Positions 28,471 to 39,059 of a DNA stretch of 64,000 bases are shown here, piece after piece (within the stretch, counting starts at the first letter, position 1; each line of letters starts with the position of its first letter). The notes under the pieces are model-generated. The model did not search any database, was not told the origin of the DNA, and saw nothing but the letters and a program-made list of their open reading frames with translations. The stretch lies in NCBI GenBank assembly GCA_024233215.1, contig JACKPW010000011.1, positions 142,054 through 206,053 of the forward strand, read 5' to 3'. Position numbers and translations under genes: made by a program. The stretch comes from Verrucomicrobiales bacterium (GTDB lineage Bacteria > Verrucomicrobiota > Verrucomicrobiia > Limisphaerales > J093).

Positions 28471-30870
28471 CTATTTCGCGATTTCGAGATCAAACAGCGT
28501 CACGCTGCACGGCGCCAGCGAGAGCCGATCGATGTCGCCCACCGGACGTGACTGGATCTCGATGCAGTTCGGCGCGTCATCGGGATCATTGTAGGCCTGT
28601 GGATCCGTGCCGGCGATTTCCCAGGCGCGCCCCTGTCCGGTAAGCCTCGCCCCCGTCAGGGTCAGCGGCACCTCCGCCGGCTGCAGGCTCGCGTTCACCA
28701 CGCCGATGGTCAGCCGGCTGCGGTCCACGTTCCAGGCCGCCTGGGCGTCAATCAGTCCCTTCGTTTCCGTCGCGACGGGCAATTGGCCAAAGTGATGACG
28801 GTAGAGCTTGAGCACCAGCCCGGTGGTCGCGAAGGCGGCATTGCGCCGGCTGGTCTTGATGCAGCCAATCACGTTGACGGTTTGCGCGTAAAACGCCGAG
28901 GCGATGATGTCGCTGTCGCGGGCGTACTCATGCAAACCGGCGGCAATCCCCAGGGCGTCCTTGAGGAAGTAGCGCGTGCCGAGTTCGCCGAACTCATGGG
29001 GACCGTACCAATAATTCCATTCGGTCATCGCGATCCGAATGTCCTTCCCCTCGAGGTTGGGCAGTTCCTTGCGGGCCTGCCGGTGGAACTCGGCCTTGCG
29101 ACGGATGCTGTCCGGGATCTGCCGGATGTGGGACATCAGGCCCGAGCGTTCCTGGCAGTAGAAGTGTTCGGCGATGTAGTGCATGTGATCGGCACAATCC
29201 TTGAGCAGTCCCGTGCTCCATGGGCCTGCGTTTCCGGAAGAAATGCAGAGGATGTTCGGATCGACCTCGCGCATCTTGTCGACCACCCAGTTCTGCTTGA
29301 GCACATAGTGGTTCAACGCCATGAAACCCAGCTGCCAGGTGCCCCACATCTCGTTGCCGATACCCCAGTAACGCACGCCAAAAGGCTTCGGAGATCCGTT
29401 CAGCGCGCGTTGCTTCCCGTAAAGCGTGTCCGCGGCGCCGTTGGCGTACTCGAGTTCGGCCGCGGCGGAATAGGCGTCACCGAACCCGGTGTTCACCGTG
29501 ATCCACGGTTCCGCGTCCACCAGTTCGCAGAAGTGAATGAACTCGTGCATGCCGAAGTCGTTGTGCTCGACCCCGGTCCAGGCCGGGTTCGTGCGCGGCG
29601 GCCGGCGGTCGCGATCGCCCACGCCATCGCGCCAGTCGTAACCGCTGACGAAATTGCCGCCGGGCCAACGGTAGATCGGTGCCTTGAGCTGCCGCAGCAA
29701 TTCCAACGTGTCGGCCCGCAGCCCATCAATGTTGTCCGCCGGCATGAGCGAGGCGGTCCCCACCAGGACTGTGCCACGAGTTACCTGAAGTCCCACCCAG
29801 GCCTTGTCCGTGGTCGACGAAGCGGTGAATCGGAACGGATGCCGCTGGTAATCGCCGGGCAACACCTCCACTTCCATCGATTCGTCCGCCCCGTTCTCAT
29901 CACCGTGGGTCAACCTCACGTAGGCGGACCGGTCTCCCCCGGCCTGCATCCAGAGATACCCCACATAGTCCTTGCCCGCGGTCACGCCGAGATCGAGCTG
30001 GCGGATTCCCGCCCCCGCGGTGATGCGTGGAGTGTGCTTGCCGACAAACGGGGCCTCGCTGCTCATCGTCACCCGATCCGCCGGTCCCTGGATCTGCCAG
30101 GGTGAGGCGCCCACCACCGGGAAGTCCGAGTTCCGAAGCGACCGGTAAGGCGCGTAGTCGGCGGAGATGGGATGGTAGAACTTCCGATCCTCGAGCATTT
30201 CGGCCCAGATCCCGCCGTACACACAGCGCCCGAGGTGCTCAATGAACTGGCTGTAGATCTCCACGGGCATCGGTTCGCCAATCTTGCCGGCGTCGATGAC
30301 AAGCGCGGGGGTCGGCGCCGGCCGGGCGGAGAGGCGCGTCAGTTCCACGTCGTCGAACCACGCGGTTCCCGTCGCCTGCCCCCAACCGCCAAGGAGGCAG
30401 TTGATTTGCAGCGAGTCCAGGTCGTCCACGTCAAACTCCACACTGACCTGTTTCCAATCGGTCGTGCCGGTGACGGCTTCGGTGGCCACGCCCTGCAGGT
30501 TGTGGAGGTTCAGCAAAGCCCCCCGGCCCGTGCCTGCCTTGAGTCCGTCCGTCTTGATCCAGGCGCTGAGGCGATAGCGGCCAAACGGCTCGGCGGGCAC
30601 GGTGATCGACCAGCTCAGATCGCCGCCTTCGGTCGAGGAGATTTGGGCGCTGCGTTCGCCCGTCCGGCCGGATTCGGCGACGGCGAATTCGCCGCTGCCG
30701 CCCCAGGTCTGTTGCTGCCAGAAGCGCGGGCCACTGCGTCCGGTGGACTCAAAGGAGCCGTTGCGAACCATGTTTTCGGCGGCCTGGGAGGCGACGGGGC
30801 CGGTCAGCCCCGCCAGCAGCAACCAGCGGGCGAGTCGTCGGGTTCTTGGGTATCTCAGGGGGTTGTTCAT
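28471..30870 (-). CDS. GH51 alpha-L-arabinofuranosidase, secreted
   Basis: An exported enzyme of 799 residues that removes alpha-L-arabinofuranosyl units from arabinan or arabinoxylan. The signal peptide ends near PVASQAAEN. A CBM4-like beta-sandwich covers about 33-190 (NMVRNGSFES to AWFDDVELTRL). The GH51 barrel starts near 200 (EPMPVEIYSQFIEHLGRCVYGGIWAE) and includes YRWPGGNFVSGYDW. The acid/base Glu is in YWGIGNEMWG and the nucleophile Glu in IAMTEWNYWYG. The C-terminal beta-sandwich ends at residue 799. The frame is intact although both neighbours on this strand side show frame changes. It is the third hydrolase of the GH127-GH43-GH51 group. Confidence 0.94.
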   Translation of the reverse strand: MNNPLRYPRTRRLARWLLLAGLTGPVASQAAENMVRNGSFESTGRSGPRFWQQQTWGGSGEFAVAESGRTGERSAQISSTEGGDLSWSITVPAEPFGRYRLSAWIKTDGLKAGTGRGALLNLHNLQGVATEAVTGTTDWKQVSVEFDVDDLDSLQINCLLGGWGQATGTAWFDDVELTRLSARPAPTPALVIDAGKIGEPMPVEIYSQFIEHLGRCVYGGIWAEMLEDRKFYHPISADYAPYRSLRNSDFPVVGASPWQIQGPADRVTMSSEAPFVGKHTPRITAGAGIRQLDLGVTAGKDYVGYLWMQAGGDRSAYVRLTHGDENGADESMEVEVLPGDYQRHPFRFTASSTTDKAWVGLQVTRGTVLVGTASLMPADNIDGLRADTLELLRQLKAPIYRWPGGNFVSGYDWRDGVGDRDRRPPRTNPAWTGVEHNDFGMHEFIHFCELVDAEPWITVNTGFGDAYSAAAELEYANGAADTLYGKQRALNGSPKPFGVRYWGIGNEMWGTWQLGFMALNHYVLKQNWVVDKMREVDPNILCISSGNAGPWSTGLLKDCADHMHYIAEHFYCQERSGLMSHIRQIPDSIRRKAEFHRQARKELPNLEGKDIRIAMTEWNYWYGPHEFGELGTRYFLKDALGIAAGLHEYARDSDIIASAFYAQTVNVIGCIKTSRRNAAFATTGLVLKLYRHHFGQLPVATETKGLIDAQAAWNVDRSRLTIGVVNASLQPAEVPLTLTGARLTGQGRAWEIAGTDPQAYNDPDDAPNCIEIQSRPVGDIDRLSLAPCSVTLFDLEIAK

Positions 30871-30880
30871 GGTGTGTTCG

Positions 30881-31000
30881 GCATCGATGTTTCGGGAAAC
30901 TTCCGGGATCGCTCCGGGCGTGGGTGACTGAACGCATCGATGTTTCGGCGCAAATCTTCTGGGTATCGCGGGTCCGACCCGCAGGCGGAAAGTGACTGAA
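30881..31000. repeat. Short direct repeats between GH43 and GH51 genes
   Basis: GCATCGATGTTTCGG occurs twice (30881-30895 and 30934-30948), and the neighbouring GTGACTGAACG also occurs twice (about 30924 and 30989). Together they form two imperfect copies of a roughly 60-base unit just upstream of the GH51 start. They may be regulator-binding sites for the arabinose genes or a small local duplication. Confidence 0.55.
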
Positions 31001-31005
31001 CGCCG

Positions 31006-32109
31006 CTAGTTCGCATCGGTGCGGGTGGAACGGGCATAAGGATGCGACGCCGGGAGGAGCGTGATGCGGCCTTCCTTGATCCGCACCGGCACGATGGCGG
31101 GACGCTCGGAGATGGGGCCGTTGAAGATTGTGGACCACCAGCCTCCCAGTTCGTCCTGGAAGAACACGTTGTGGCCGCCATGCGGGATCGCCTCGTAACG
31201 TTCACGATAGGGACCGAACAGGTTCGGGGAGGAAACGACCATGCAACTGTAGCGGCCGTCGAACCCCTCGGCGCAGGAGAGATGGTAGAGCCCGCCGGTC
31301 TTGAAGAGATACATGCCCTCGTAGCCGACGTGATCGAACGAGCCCTTCCCGAAGATGCCCTCACAGAGCCCGCTGTGATGCTTTGGATCGGGATCGCTCG
31401 TCGTGGTTCGCAGCCAGCGATACGGCTCCTCCACCAAACCGCTCAGGTCCGGCTTCATCCGCGCGATCTTGCCGCTGTGCCAGAGGAAATACACCGTGCC
31501 GTCGTCGTCCTCGAACAGGGAGGCATCGATTTCGTCCCCCATGGGCGCTCCGGGTTGCACGTCTTCATAGGGTCCCTCGGGTTTGCCGGAGGTGCTGCGG
31601 AGCAACCCGCACCCGGAGGTCCGCCCCGTGCCATCCCAGCCGGGCAACGAATAGGTCAGCCAGAAGGTGCCCTTGAGATGGTGGATCTCCGGCGCCCAAA
31701 TCGGCTTCCGCTTCTCGAAGTAGGGTTGATGCCACGGGCTCCCGCCATAGCGCCAGACCGTACCCAGCGGTTCCCAGGTGGCGAAGTCCCGGGTGCGCCA
31801 GACCCGGATGCCGTTCTCGTTGTTGAAGCTCCAGAACGGCTCGCTCGTCCCGGTCAGATACCAGGCCCCATCCGACCCCCGGCAAATGGAAGGATCGCGG
31901 AGTGGGATATCCGCGAGCTTGCGCAGGCCGGTGAGTTCGCCGGCCTCCGGCCAGACCGGCAGGCGGGAAGGGAGCGAGGCCTTGGTGGCAACTTCGGATG
32001 CTCCCTCCGCCGCGGCAACGAGACCGAACAAAGGAAGTCCAAGCAACGCGAAGGTCAGGCCGAAGCCGCGGCCGAGCCGCAGCAATTCAGTCCGGAACGG
32101 GGAGCGCAC
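31006..32109 (-). CDS. GH43-family glycoside hydrolase, secreted
   Basis: A five-bladed propeller enzyme, probably an arabinanase, arabinofuranosidase or xylosidase. Catalytic acids fit GH43: the Asp base in PLRDPSICRG, the pKa-modulating Asp in DEIDASLFEDDDG, and the acid Glu in SGLCEGIFGKG. Substrate-site segments are APEIHHLKGTFWLTY and GYEGMYLFKTGGLYHL. I chose the GTG at 32109, which opens an export segment (LTFALLGLPLFGLVAAAEG), giving 367 residues. The frame continues to an ATG at 32307, but those 66 residues are Gly/Pro/Arg-rich and not family-like. It lies between the GH127 and GH51 genes. Confidence 0.88.
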   Translation of the reverse strand: MRSPFRTELLRLGRGFGLTFALLGLPLFGLVAAAEGASEVATKASLPSRLPVWPEAGELTGLRKLADIPLRDPSICRGSDGAWYLTGTSEPFWSFNNENGIRVWRTRDFATWEPLGTVWRYGGSPWHQPYFEKRKPIWAPEIHHLKGTFWLTYSLPGWDGTGRTSGCGLLRSTSGKPEGPYEDVQPGAPMGDEIDASLFEDDDGTVYFLWHSGKIARMKPDLSGLVEEPYRWLRTTTSDPDPKHHSGLCEGIFGKGSFDHVGYEGMYLFKTGGLYHLSCAEGFDGRYSCMVVSSPNLFGPYRERYEAIPHGGHNVFFQDELGGWWSTIFNGPISERPAIVPVRIKEGRITLLPASHPYARSTRTDAN

Positions 32110-32314
32110 GCGGCTCGCGCGCCGTGGCCGGCGGCCCGCCGGACACATTCGAAAGGTACCGGAGCCACTGGTCGGTGACGGTCCATTCCACCGGGAACCA
32201 GTCGGCGGGCCGCCGACCGGAGCAGCCGGGCCGGCCGCGCTCCCCATGGCAAGTGCAGGCGTACGGCTGAGGGCACCGGCCAACGCCCGTTCGTTCGTCG
32301 GGTTCATCGTGTCC

Positions 32315-34689
32315 TCACGGCTCGGGGGTCAGCAGGCGCACGTCAAACACCCCACCCGCCCAGGCGCCCGGTTGGGCCTGGAAGCGGACATTGACCTTGT
32401 CGCGCCCCTGCGTCAACCGCTCCGGAATCGGATAGGTCTGCTCGTAGAACTTGCCGGGCGCATTCTCCCGGAGCCGCTGCGTCGCGACCTTCTCGCCATT
32501 CACCAGGATGTCGAAGATCCGGTTGCCCGTCTCCCCACCCCAGTAGGTCACCCACAGTTCGTGCGGGCCGTCGGGTCGGACCTTCAGATCGAATCCAAAC
32601 CAACCGCCGTTGATGGCGTGCCGCCACTTGCGACCGAACGCCTCGCCGGTCGAGGTCTCTTCGCCCTGGAGGTTGTGATCCCGCTCCGGCTGCATCTCGC
32701 CGATGCGCAACCGGTCCACCGTCCGGGCCTCCAGCACGGCTTGACGTTCCTGTTCGGCCCGGAGTTCAGCCTCGCGCCGGGTCCAGTCGGCCTCGGTGTA
32801 TTCATCGAAATGCACCAGTACCGCCGGTCGTGCAGCCGATGAAACGGCACCAGTCGCACCTCCCGCGGACGTCCCACATTCACCGTCTCGAATACCTGGG
32901 CCGTCCGGGAAACCGGCTTGAGCCAGTCGGTCACCGGCCGGTCCGCCGTGAGCAGCACCGGGACGTAGAATGGCTCGTCCGCGTGCGGGTCTTCCACCGG
33001 TCCAAGGTCGGCCGCCAGCAGCGTGGGGCCGTGGAACACCGCGATGCGACGCGGATTGTCCGGCATGGCCTCGGTGCGGAGGGACATGGGAAAGCTGAAT
33101 CGAACGCGGTCCCCGTTCCGCCATTCCCGGCGGATCACCAGGAACCCGTCCTCGCACGTGGCGTCCTCGACCGGTTGCCCGTTGACACTGGCGAAGACGC
33201 CGTCCCTGGCCCAGCATGGCCGGCGCAGGCGCAGGGCGAATTCCTGTGCCCGTGCCGCGGTGATGAGCAGGTCCGTGCAGTCTCCCTCCGGCCACCGGGT
33301 TTCCTGTCGCACCTGCACGTCATGCGCCCGCCAGTTCAGGGTCGAGGGAATGAACAGGTTCACCCAGAGACTGTCGGCGTCGTGAAAGTAGATGCCATCC
33401 GTGTACGCACATGGTTCTCCATGCCGGTGCCCATGCAGCAGGTGAACCAGTCGTATTTCAACTGGTAACTCTTCGTGCCACCCTGGCGGAGGGTCAGGTT
33501 GTAGATCACCCGTCCGTCGGGATGCTGGCTCGACCGGATGTGATTCAGCAACGCGCGCTCATAGAAGTCCGCCACGCGGCTTTCGGGCCGCCAGCCGAAG
33601 ATGTGCCGCGTCAACTTGAGCATGTTGTAGACGTTGCAGGTCTCGGTGGTGTCGTCGCTCAGCCGGTCGTTGAGCTGGTCGGGCGGCCCGAAATGCTCGT
33701 GGTCACAATGCCCGCCGGTGACATAGCTGTGATGGTTCACCACGCGGTCCCAGAAGAAATCCGCCGCGGCCCGGTCGGCGGGATCTCCGGTCAATTCGTA
33801 GCGCGTGGCCAGCCCGTTCAGCTTGGGAATCTGCGTGTTGGCATGCTTCCCGGCAGAATGTCCTCGCCGCGCGCGAGTGGATCCAGAATCGCCTTGTGAT
33901 GGAACCGGCGGGACAACCGGAGATACCGTTCGTCCCCGTGTCCGCGTAGAGATCGGCGAAGGTCTCGTTGATGCCGCCGTGCTCCGCCACCATCATCTTC
34001 TGCATCTGGGCGTCGTCCAGGTTCGCCAGGGTCTTTTCGAACCAGTCCGCCAGCTTCCGCGCCACGGCGGCGCCTGCTTGTTGCCACACAGCCGGTAGGC
34101 GTCGCGCAGACCGGCGAAGAGCTTGTGCATCGTGTAGTTCGGCACCCAGCAGCCGTTGAGATCGAAGCCGGCGGACCGGATGTTGCCAGCCGCCACCTCG
34201 GCATAGACTTTTCGTCCGTTGGGAATCGCCGCCACGTAGCCGTCGCCCCGGCTTCCTGGCAGGCGGCCAGTTCCTCCACGATGTAATTCACCCGGCGCAG
34301 GAACTCCCCGTCATCGGTGGCGGCCCAGGCGAAGGCGCAGCCACTGAGGTAATGGCCCAACGAATGGCCTGAGACGCCCTGCTGTTCCCAGCCGGGGTAA
34401 TGCTCCGCCTTCGGTTTCAGCCCGGACTCCGACCGGAACCGCGCCAGGAACCGGTCCGGCTCCAGGCTCAGGAGGTGCTCCACCGCCGCGTCCTGCCCGG
34501 CCTTGAAGAGGCTGCCGTCAAGCAGACGCACGTCGTGCGGGCTGAAGGGCAGCGCCAAGGGTGGCGCGACCGGGATGACCTTGAGCAGCGCGGGGTTGGC
34601 CGCGAGGGAGTCCGCCTGGACTGAAGACACGCCGGCAAGCAAGGCGGCCAGCACAGTGGTCCTCGCCGGCGCGGGAAGGGCATCATCAT
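32315..34689 (-). pseudogene. GH127 (DUF1680) beta-L-arabinofuranosidase, multiple frame changes
   Basis: A complete GH127 enzyme can be read, but only by switching frame about seven times (near 34660, 34250, 34080, 33925, 33843, 33405 and 32818). In order: a signal peptide (VLAALLAGVSSVQA), LPFSPHDVRLLDGSLF, SGHSLGHYLSGCAFAWA, NGCWVPNYTMHKLFAGLRDAY, AEHGGINETFADLYADTG, the active-site ETCNVYNMLKLTRHIF, then CCMGTGMENH with the nucleophile cysteine, then beta-sandwich domains. All zinc-site residues (Glu, three Cys) survive. GH127 releases beta-linked L-arabinofuranose, complementing GH43 and GH51. Corrected frames contain no internal stops, so sequence error is likelier than decay. The start is one of three consecutive ATGs ending at 34689. 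Confidence 0.82.
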
Positions 34690-34720
34690 GGGAAGCTGTG
34701 GGGGCGGGCGGGCGGGCGTG

Positions 34721-35505
34721 TTACCACCAGAACGAAGGCGAGCCGGTGGTTCGGACAACCATCTTGTTGAAAGCGCGCCATTCCGTGTGGCCATCGAGCA
34801 TCAGGAGGTTCCCGCCGGCCGGCATGTTGCCGGAGGCCAGGTGCGGAGAGCGATGCCCTTTCCACCCGCCGTCGATGTCGGTGTATTGATTCTTGGTGCG
34901 GTCCACCTCGTTATCGCCCTCGGAAATCGTGGCATCAGCCACCACGACGCGTTCGGTGGGACCGGGTTGAAGAGTGGCGCCGTTGGGCATTTTCCAGGGG
35001 TGGGATTCATGGACTCCGTCCAATTGGTCAGGCGCATTCGACCGGAATTCTTGAACGCGACCTGGTAGCCGATGACGCGGTAGCCGGTGGTGTTGGCCCC
35101 GCAACCTCGTTGGTGACGCCCGTGGTGAAAGCCCAGAGCTCGTCGTTGTCCTGCTTGGAAAAGCCCGGACAATAGGATGGGCACGGGGCACCCCGTTGAC
35201 GACGAAGGCATCCGCCGCCTTGGCGGGAAGGTCCCAGGGCCAGATGGCTCCGGCGCAGTCAGGGAACTTCCCTTCATTGTCGTTGCCATACATGAAAATC
35301 GCGATGCCGAGCTGGTGCAGGTTGCTGTTGCACTTCACCTGGATGGCCTTTTGTTTCGCCTTGCTCAACGCCGGGAGCAGCATGCCTGCCAGGATGGCGA
35401 TGATGGCGATGACCACCAGGAGCTCGATGAGGGTGAACGCCCACGTCCGCCGACGGTTGGCGGCGCCGGCGGAAAAGCGGGAGAGGGAGGGAGGGGGGGT
35501 TGCAT
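34721..35505 (-). pseudogene. Prepilin-type (type II pseudopilin-like) protein, frame changes
   Basis: The N-terminus holds the prepilin cleavage/methylation signal: a basic stretch (ANRRRTWA), then FTLIELLVVIAIIAIL and AGMLLPALSKAKQKA. These proteins are cleaved by a prepilin peptidase and methylated on Phe. The long family in PVC bacteria ends in an H-X9-DG motif; here the end reads NLLMLDGHTEWRAFNKM. An ATG at 35505 gives MQPPPPSLSRFSAG in frame only if the C7 run near 35498 has one more base. At least two further shifts are needed at about 35100-35180. The mature body (GIAIFMYGNDNEGKFPDCAGAIWP) is typical. It lies upstream of the GH127 gene on the same strand. Confidence 0.8.
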
Positions 35506-35517
35506 AGGTCGAGGGCG

Positions 35518-35548
35518 AAAAAGGCCGGCTGGCCTTGGCCAGCCGGCC
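35518..35548 (-). terminator. Rho-independent terminator for the LamG gene
   Basis: GGCCGGCTGGCC (35523-35534) and GGCCAGCCGGCC (35537-35548) form a perfect 12-bp stem. On the minus strand it is followed by TTTTT (35522-35518). It begins 18 bases beyond the LamG stop. Confidence 0.85.
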
Positions 35549-35565
35549 CCCCGTGTGAGGTCAGA

Positions 35566-38500
35566 CTAGTTCTTCAGCAACTGATAATAGGCGTCGCCGG
35601 CGGAGATCGGCAGGGTCACCTGCAGGCGACCGTTCGATTCCACCGGGGTTTGCCCGGTCGACGACCAACTGGCCTGCGGGCCGAGCTTCGCGCTGGTCTG
35701 CAGATCGAAGCCCCTGCGCAGCCGCGGGCCAGGAGATCACGATGTTGCCACCGTCCAGCGCCACCGCCATTTCGGGCGCCGGCGTGAGATCGGGCAGTTG
35801 ATCCGGTCCCGCCACGTATCCGGCCATGACCTCGCTGTCGAGCAGCGCGCCCTGGTAGACGCGGAACTCGTCGAATTCACCCGTATACAACGGGTCGGTC
35901 CAGTTGGAGCGGCCCAGGTAGACGTTGATGTCCTCGAGGACCGTGAGCGGATGCACGATGGTGCCGGTGGACTTCCGATCGCCGTTCACGTAGAGCCGGG
36001 GCGGCCCCGCTCGCGGTGTCATACACCACGGCGAAGTGCGTGTCCTGGCCCACCGGCAGCGCGGTGGTGTTCAGCTGCGGCAGCTCGGCACCGGTGCCTT
36101 CCTTGATGGCGAAACGGAAGGTGTTGTCGCCGGAACGCGGCGTCAGGAACATGTAACCGACGCCCGGATTGGAGTAGGTGTCCTCGAGCGGATTGCCCAC
36201 ACCGTCCACGGCCGAGGTCCGGCCGATGTCGAAGATGCGCTGCCAGCTTTCGCCCGCCGGTCCGCCCCAGTTCACCCAGCCCTCGATGGAGAAGCTCGGC
36301 AGGACGGAGAACATGGCGTTCGGCAGGTTCACGTAGCCCTCCGTGCCGTTGTAGGCGCCGCCGCCCAGCTTCAGCCGGCCGCTGCCGGTGAAGTCGGAGG
36401 TGGCCGTGGGATTGATGAGTTGACCGTCCGCATCGCCGACGGAGTCCTCCACCAGGGTCGTCCCCGGTGCCCCGCTGAAGCTGTAGCGGTGCAACAGGCT
36501 CGGGGTCTCGTAACCTTCCGGCAGCTGAACCTCAACCGTGGCCTGGGCCGAAAGCCCGGAGTAGGTCCCGGTGACGTTGGCGGTGCCCACGCCGCGAGGT
36601 TGCAGCGCGCCTGTGGCATTCACGGTGGCCACTGCAGGCTTCGTGGATTCGAAGGTCACGCCGGCAAAGGTGGCCACATTCGCAAGGATGTCACCGGGGA
36701 AGGTGGCCATGAGTCCGGCATTTTCCGTCACGCCGCCGGCCGACAACGGAGTCGGGTAGGTCAGGCTCAGTGCCGTCGGGGCCAGCACTTCGACCTGGGC
36801 GGTGACTTCCTGGCCCGAGTAGGTGGCCGTCAGGGTGGCGGTGCCGACACTCACCGGGCGCATGGTGCCGTTGTTGTCGACCGTGAAGATTCCGGAATCG
36901 GAGGAGGTGAACAGCGAGCCGTAAAGGGCGCTGACGTCCACGTTCTGAATGTTCGCGTAATCGGCCCGCAGACTTGCGCTGCTGGCGGTGGGATTGCCGA
37001 TCAGCAGGGCCGGCGCCTCGAGGCTGACACTGACGAGCTGGCCGGGGCTGGGCGGGAGGGTGTCCGGTCCGGACTCCTGGGCCAGGGCGATTTCGAGCTC
37101 GCTCAGCGCGCCTTCATAGATGCGCAGCTCGTTGATGCTGCCGTCGAAGGCCGCGTCATTCCACTGGGAGGCACCCAGCCAGCAGTTGGCATCGATGAGG
37201 TCCGACAGGTTGAACGGCGCGGTGTCGCTGTCGATCAGACGGCCGTCGATCCACATTTCCGACTTGTCCAGGTCCGGGGCGCAGATGCAGACCACGTGGA
37301 CCTGCTGACCGACCGGAAGGGCGGAGGGACCAGTGAGGAAGCGTTCCCCAAGGAAGCCGGTGCCGCTCATGTTGCACTGCACGCCGTCCGGATCGCCGGC
37401 GCCGCCGAGAGGCGTGAGGAAGAACCCGCCGGTGCCATCGCCGCTGTTGTGGGGATCGGTGCCCTTGGCACTGTTGCCGAAGTCGAACACGCGCTGCCAG
37501 TAGGAACCGGCCGGACCATCCCAGGTGAACCAGGTCTCAATGGTGATGTTCTGCTTCGAGGAGACCATGCCGTCGGGCAGGTCGACGTAGGCCACCGTGG
37601 CATAACCGCCGCCGGGGAACACCGCCTGGCCGTTGGCGAAGGTGACGTTCAGGGTGCCGTCGGGGGAGGAGACCAGCGTGCCGTTGGCGCCGCCGACCGA
37701 GTCCGCTGCCGAGCTGGCGAAGCTGTAACGGTTGGCCAGGACGGCGGGATTCGCCTGTACGGTCAGGTTGGCGGTGCCCGTCTTGCCGCCATGCTCAACC
37801 GTGAGGGTGACCGTGCCCGCGGCCCGCGCCGCGACCCGGCCGTCGGCCAGCACTTCGGCGATGTCCGGATTCGAGGAGGTGATGACGGCTTCGTTCGGGC
37901 CCAGCACCACGGTGCCCGCCGAGGAATAATTGGCGGTGGGTTCGGGACGGATGGTCGCCCCTTCGTAGACGAGAGTCGTGACGTTCAAGCCCACGGAAAC
38001 CAGCGTGCCAGGGTTGTTGGCCGTCAGGGAGTCCGGACCGGCCACGTAGCTTGCCGAGACCTGCGCCGAGTTTAACGCGGCGTTGTGCACGCGGAACTCG
38101 TCGATGGAGCCATACAGCCAGCCGTCCGCCCCGTACAGGACCGGCCCAGATAGCAGTGCTGCGGCGCGACGGCCGACAACGGGATGTCCAGCGCCGTGTT
38201 GTATCCCTGGAGGACACCGTCGACGTAAATCGCCATCCAAGAATTCGCCGGGTCGATCACCGAAACGATGTGGTGCGGCGTGTCATCGTCCATGACACCC
38301 GGAAGCACCACCATTTCCTCGTGATTGTAGCCGGGATCGGCGTCCGAGATCGTCAGGCGGGTGTCGCCGTTCCCCGAGTGGGGATGAAACCCAGGTAATT
38401 GCGGCCCACTCCGCTGTCGGTGGCACCGTAATCACCGAAGTCGAACAACCGCGTCCAAACGACGTCACTGCCGCTGAAGCAGGTGACCCACGCCTCCAGG

Positions 38501-38742
38501 GTGGTCGCGGTGTAGCCTTCGATGAGCCCGCCGGGCAGATCGACGTAGGAATCGTTGTCGGGAGGGCCGCTGAGCCAGACCTGCCCGCCGGCCCAGGTGT
38601 TGAGGCCTTCGATGGTACCGTGGGCGGTGCCCACACTGTCCGAGGCATCCGAGTCGAACGAATACCTGTGAGTGACATCGGCCATTAAGCCGCCGGCCAA
38701 GGCAAGGGAAGCCAGCCAGGCGAACGTTGATTGTTTCTTCAT
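35566..38742 (-). pseudogene. Secreted LamG / Ig-like (Big_2) multidomain protein, frame changes
   Basis: A surface protein of about 1055 residues starting MKKQSTFAWLASLALAGG (ATG 38742, no Shine-Dalgarno). It has three LamG/concanavalin domains, each opening with a HRYSF/NRYSF motif and a D-S-V-G segment and closing with an EFRV-type strand (WLYGSIDEFRV, FDGSINELRI, GEFDEFRV). Between them lie two Big_2-like Ig domains (SSNPDIAEVLADGRVAARAAGTVTLTV and similar). The tail reads LQVTLPISAGDAYYQLLKN. Frame changes are needed near 38380, 38152, 36010 and 35715; the central 787-codon part (38240-35877) is uninterrupted. LamG modules bind carbohydrates or matrix. A strong terminator follows the stop. 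Confidence 0.82.
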
Positions 38743-39004
38743 GATGTTGCTGTGTTGGACTGTTGAAACGTCAAGGTAAAACCCCGGCAAGAAGACGCGC
38801 AACGCCACTTTGCGCAAATTAATCACCATTTTGCGAACCCCGTGCCCGGGGTTGCGGTGCCCCCATGAGGTCCTGGCAGCGGGGATCAGAGGCGGGAGGA
38901 AGCAGTCGGCCGTGCAACCGATCGTGATCCTCCAGGTCATTCAGCCACTGAAAGCCCACCCATCGGCTTGGTGCCGGTGCGGATGACAAACCCTCGGTGG
39001 CAAC

Positions 39005-39035
39005 AAAAAGGGAGGGGCGGCCTGGCCGCCCCTCC
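39005..39035 (-). terminator. Rho-independent terminator after the discoidin-repeat gene
   Basis: GGAGGGGCGGCC (39011-39022) and GGCCGCCCCTCC (39024-39035) form a perfect stem around one T. On the minus strand it is followed by TTTTT (39009-39005). It lies 24 bases after the stop of the gene ending at 39060. Confidence 0.85.
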
Positions 39036-39059
39036 GTGCTTCAGTCATGCACCGTCAAG

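Noticed and set aside
32110..32307. N-terminal extension of the GH43 protein to the ATG at 32307
   Set aside because: The added 66 residues are Gly/Pro/Arg-rich and would place the export segment too far from the start.
32092..32315. Open reading after the GH127 stop in the same frame, ending with a protein-like segment (DWFPVEWTVTDQWLRYLS)
   Set aside because: It lacks a start codon, overlaps the GH43 upstream region in another frame and has no family match I know; chance is the simplest explanation.
36036..38075. Plus-strand open frame of 679 codons opposite the LamG gene
   Set aside because: LamG and Ig-like motifs are on the minus strand. The opposite frame stays open only because of codon bias.
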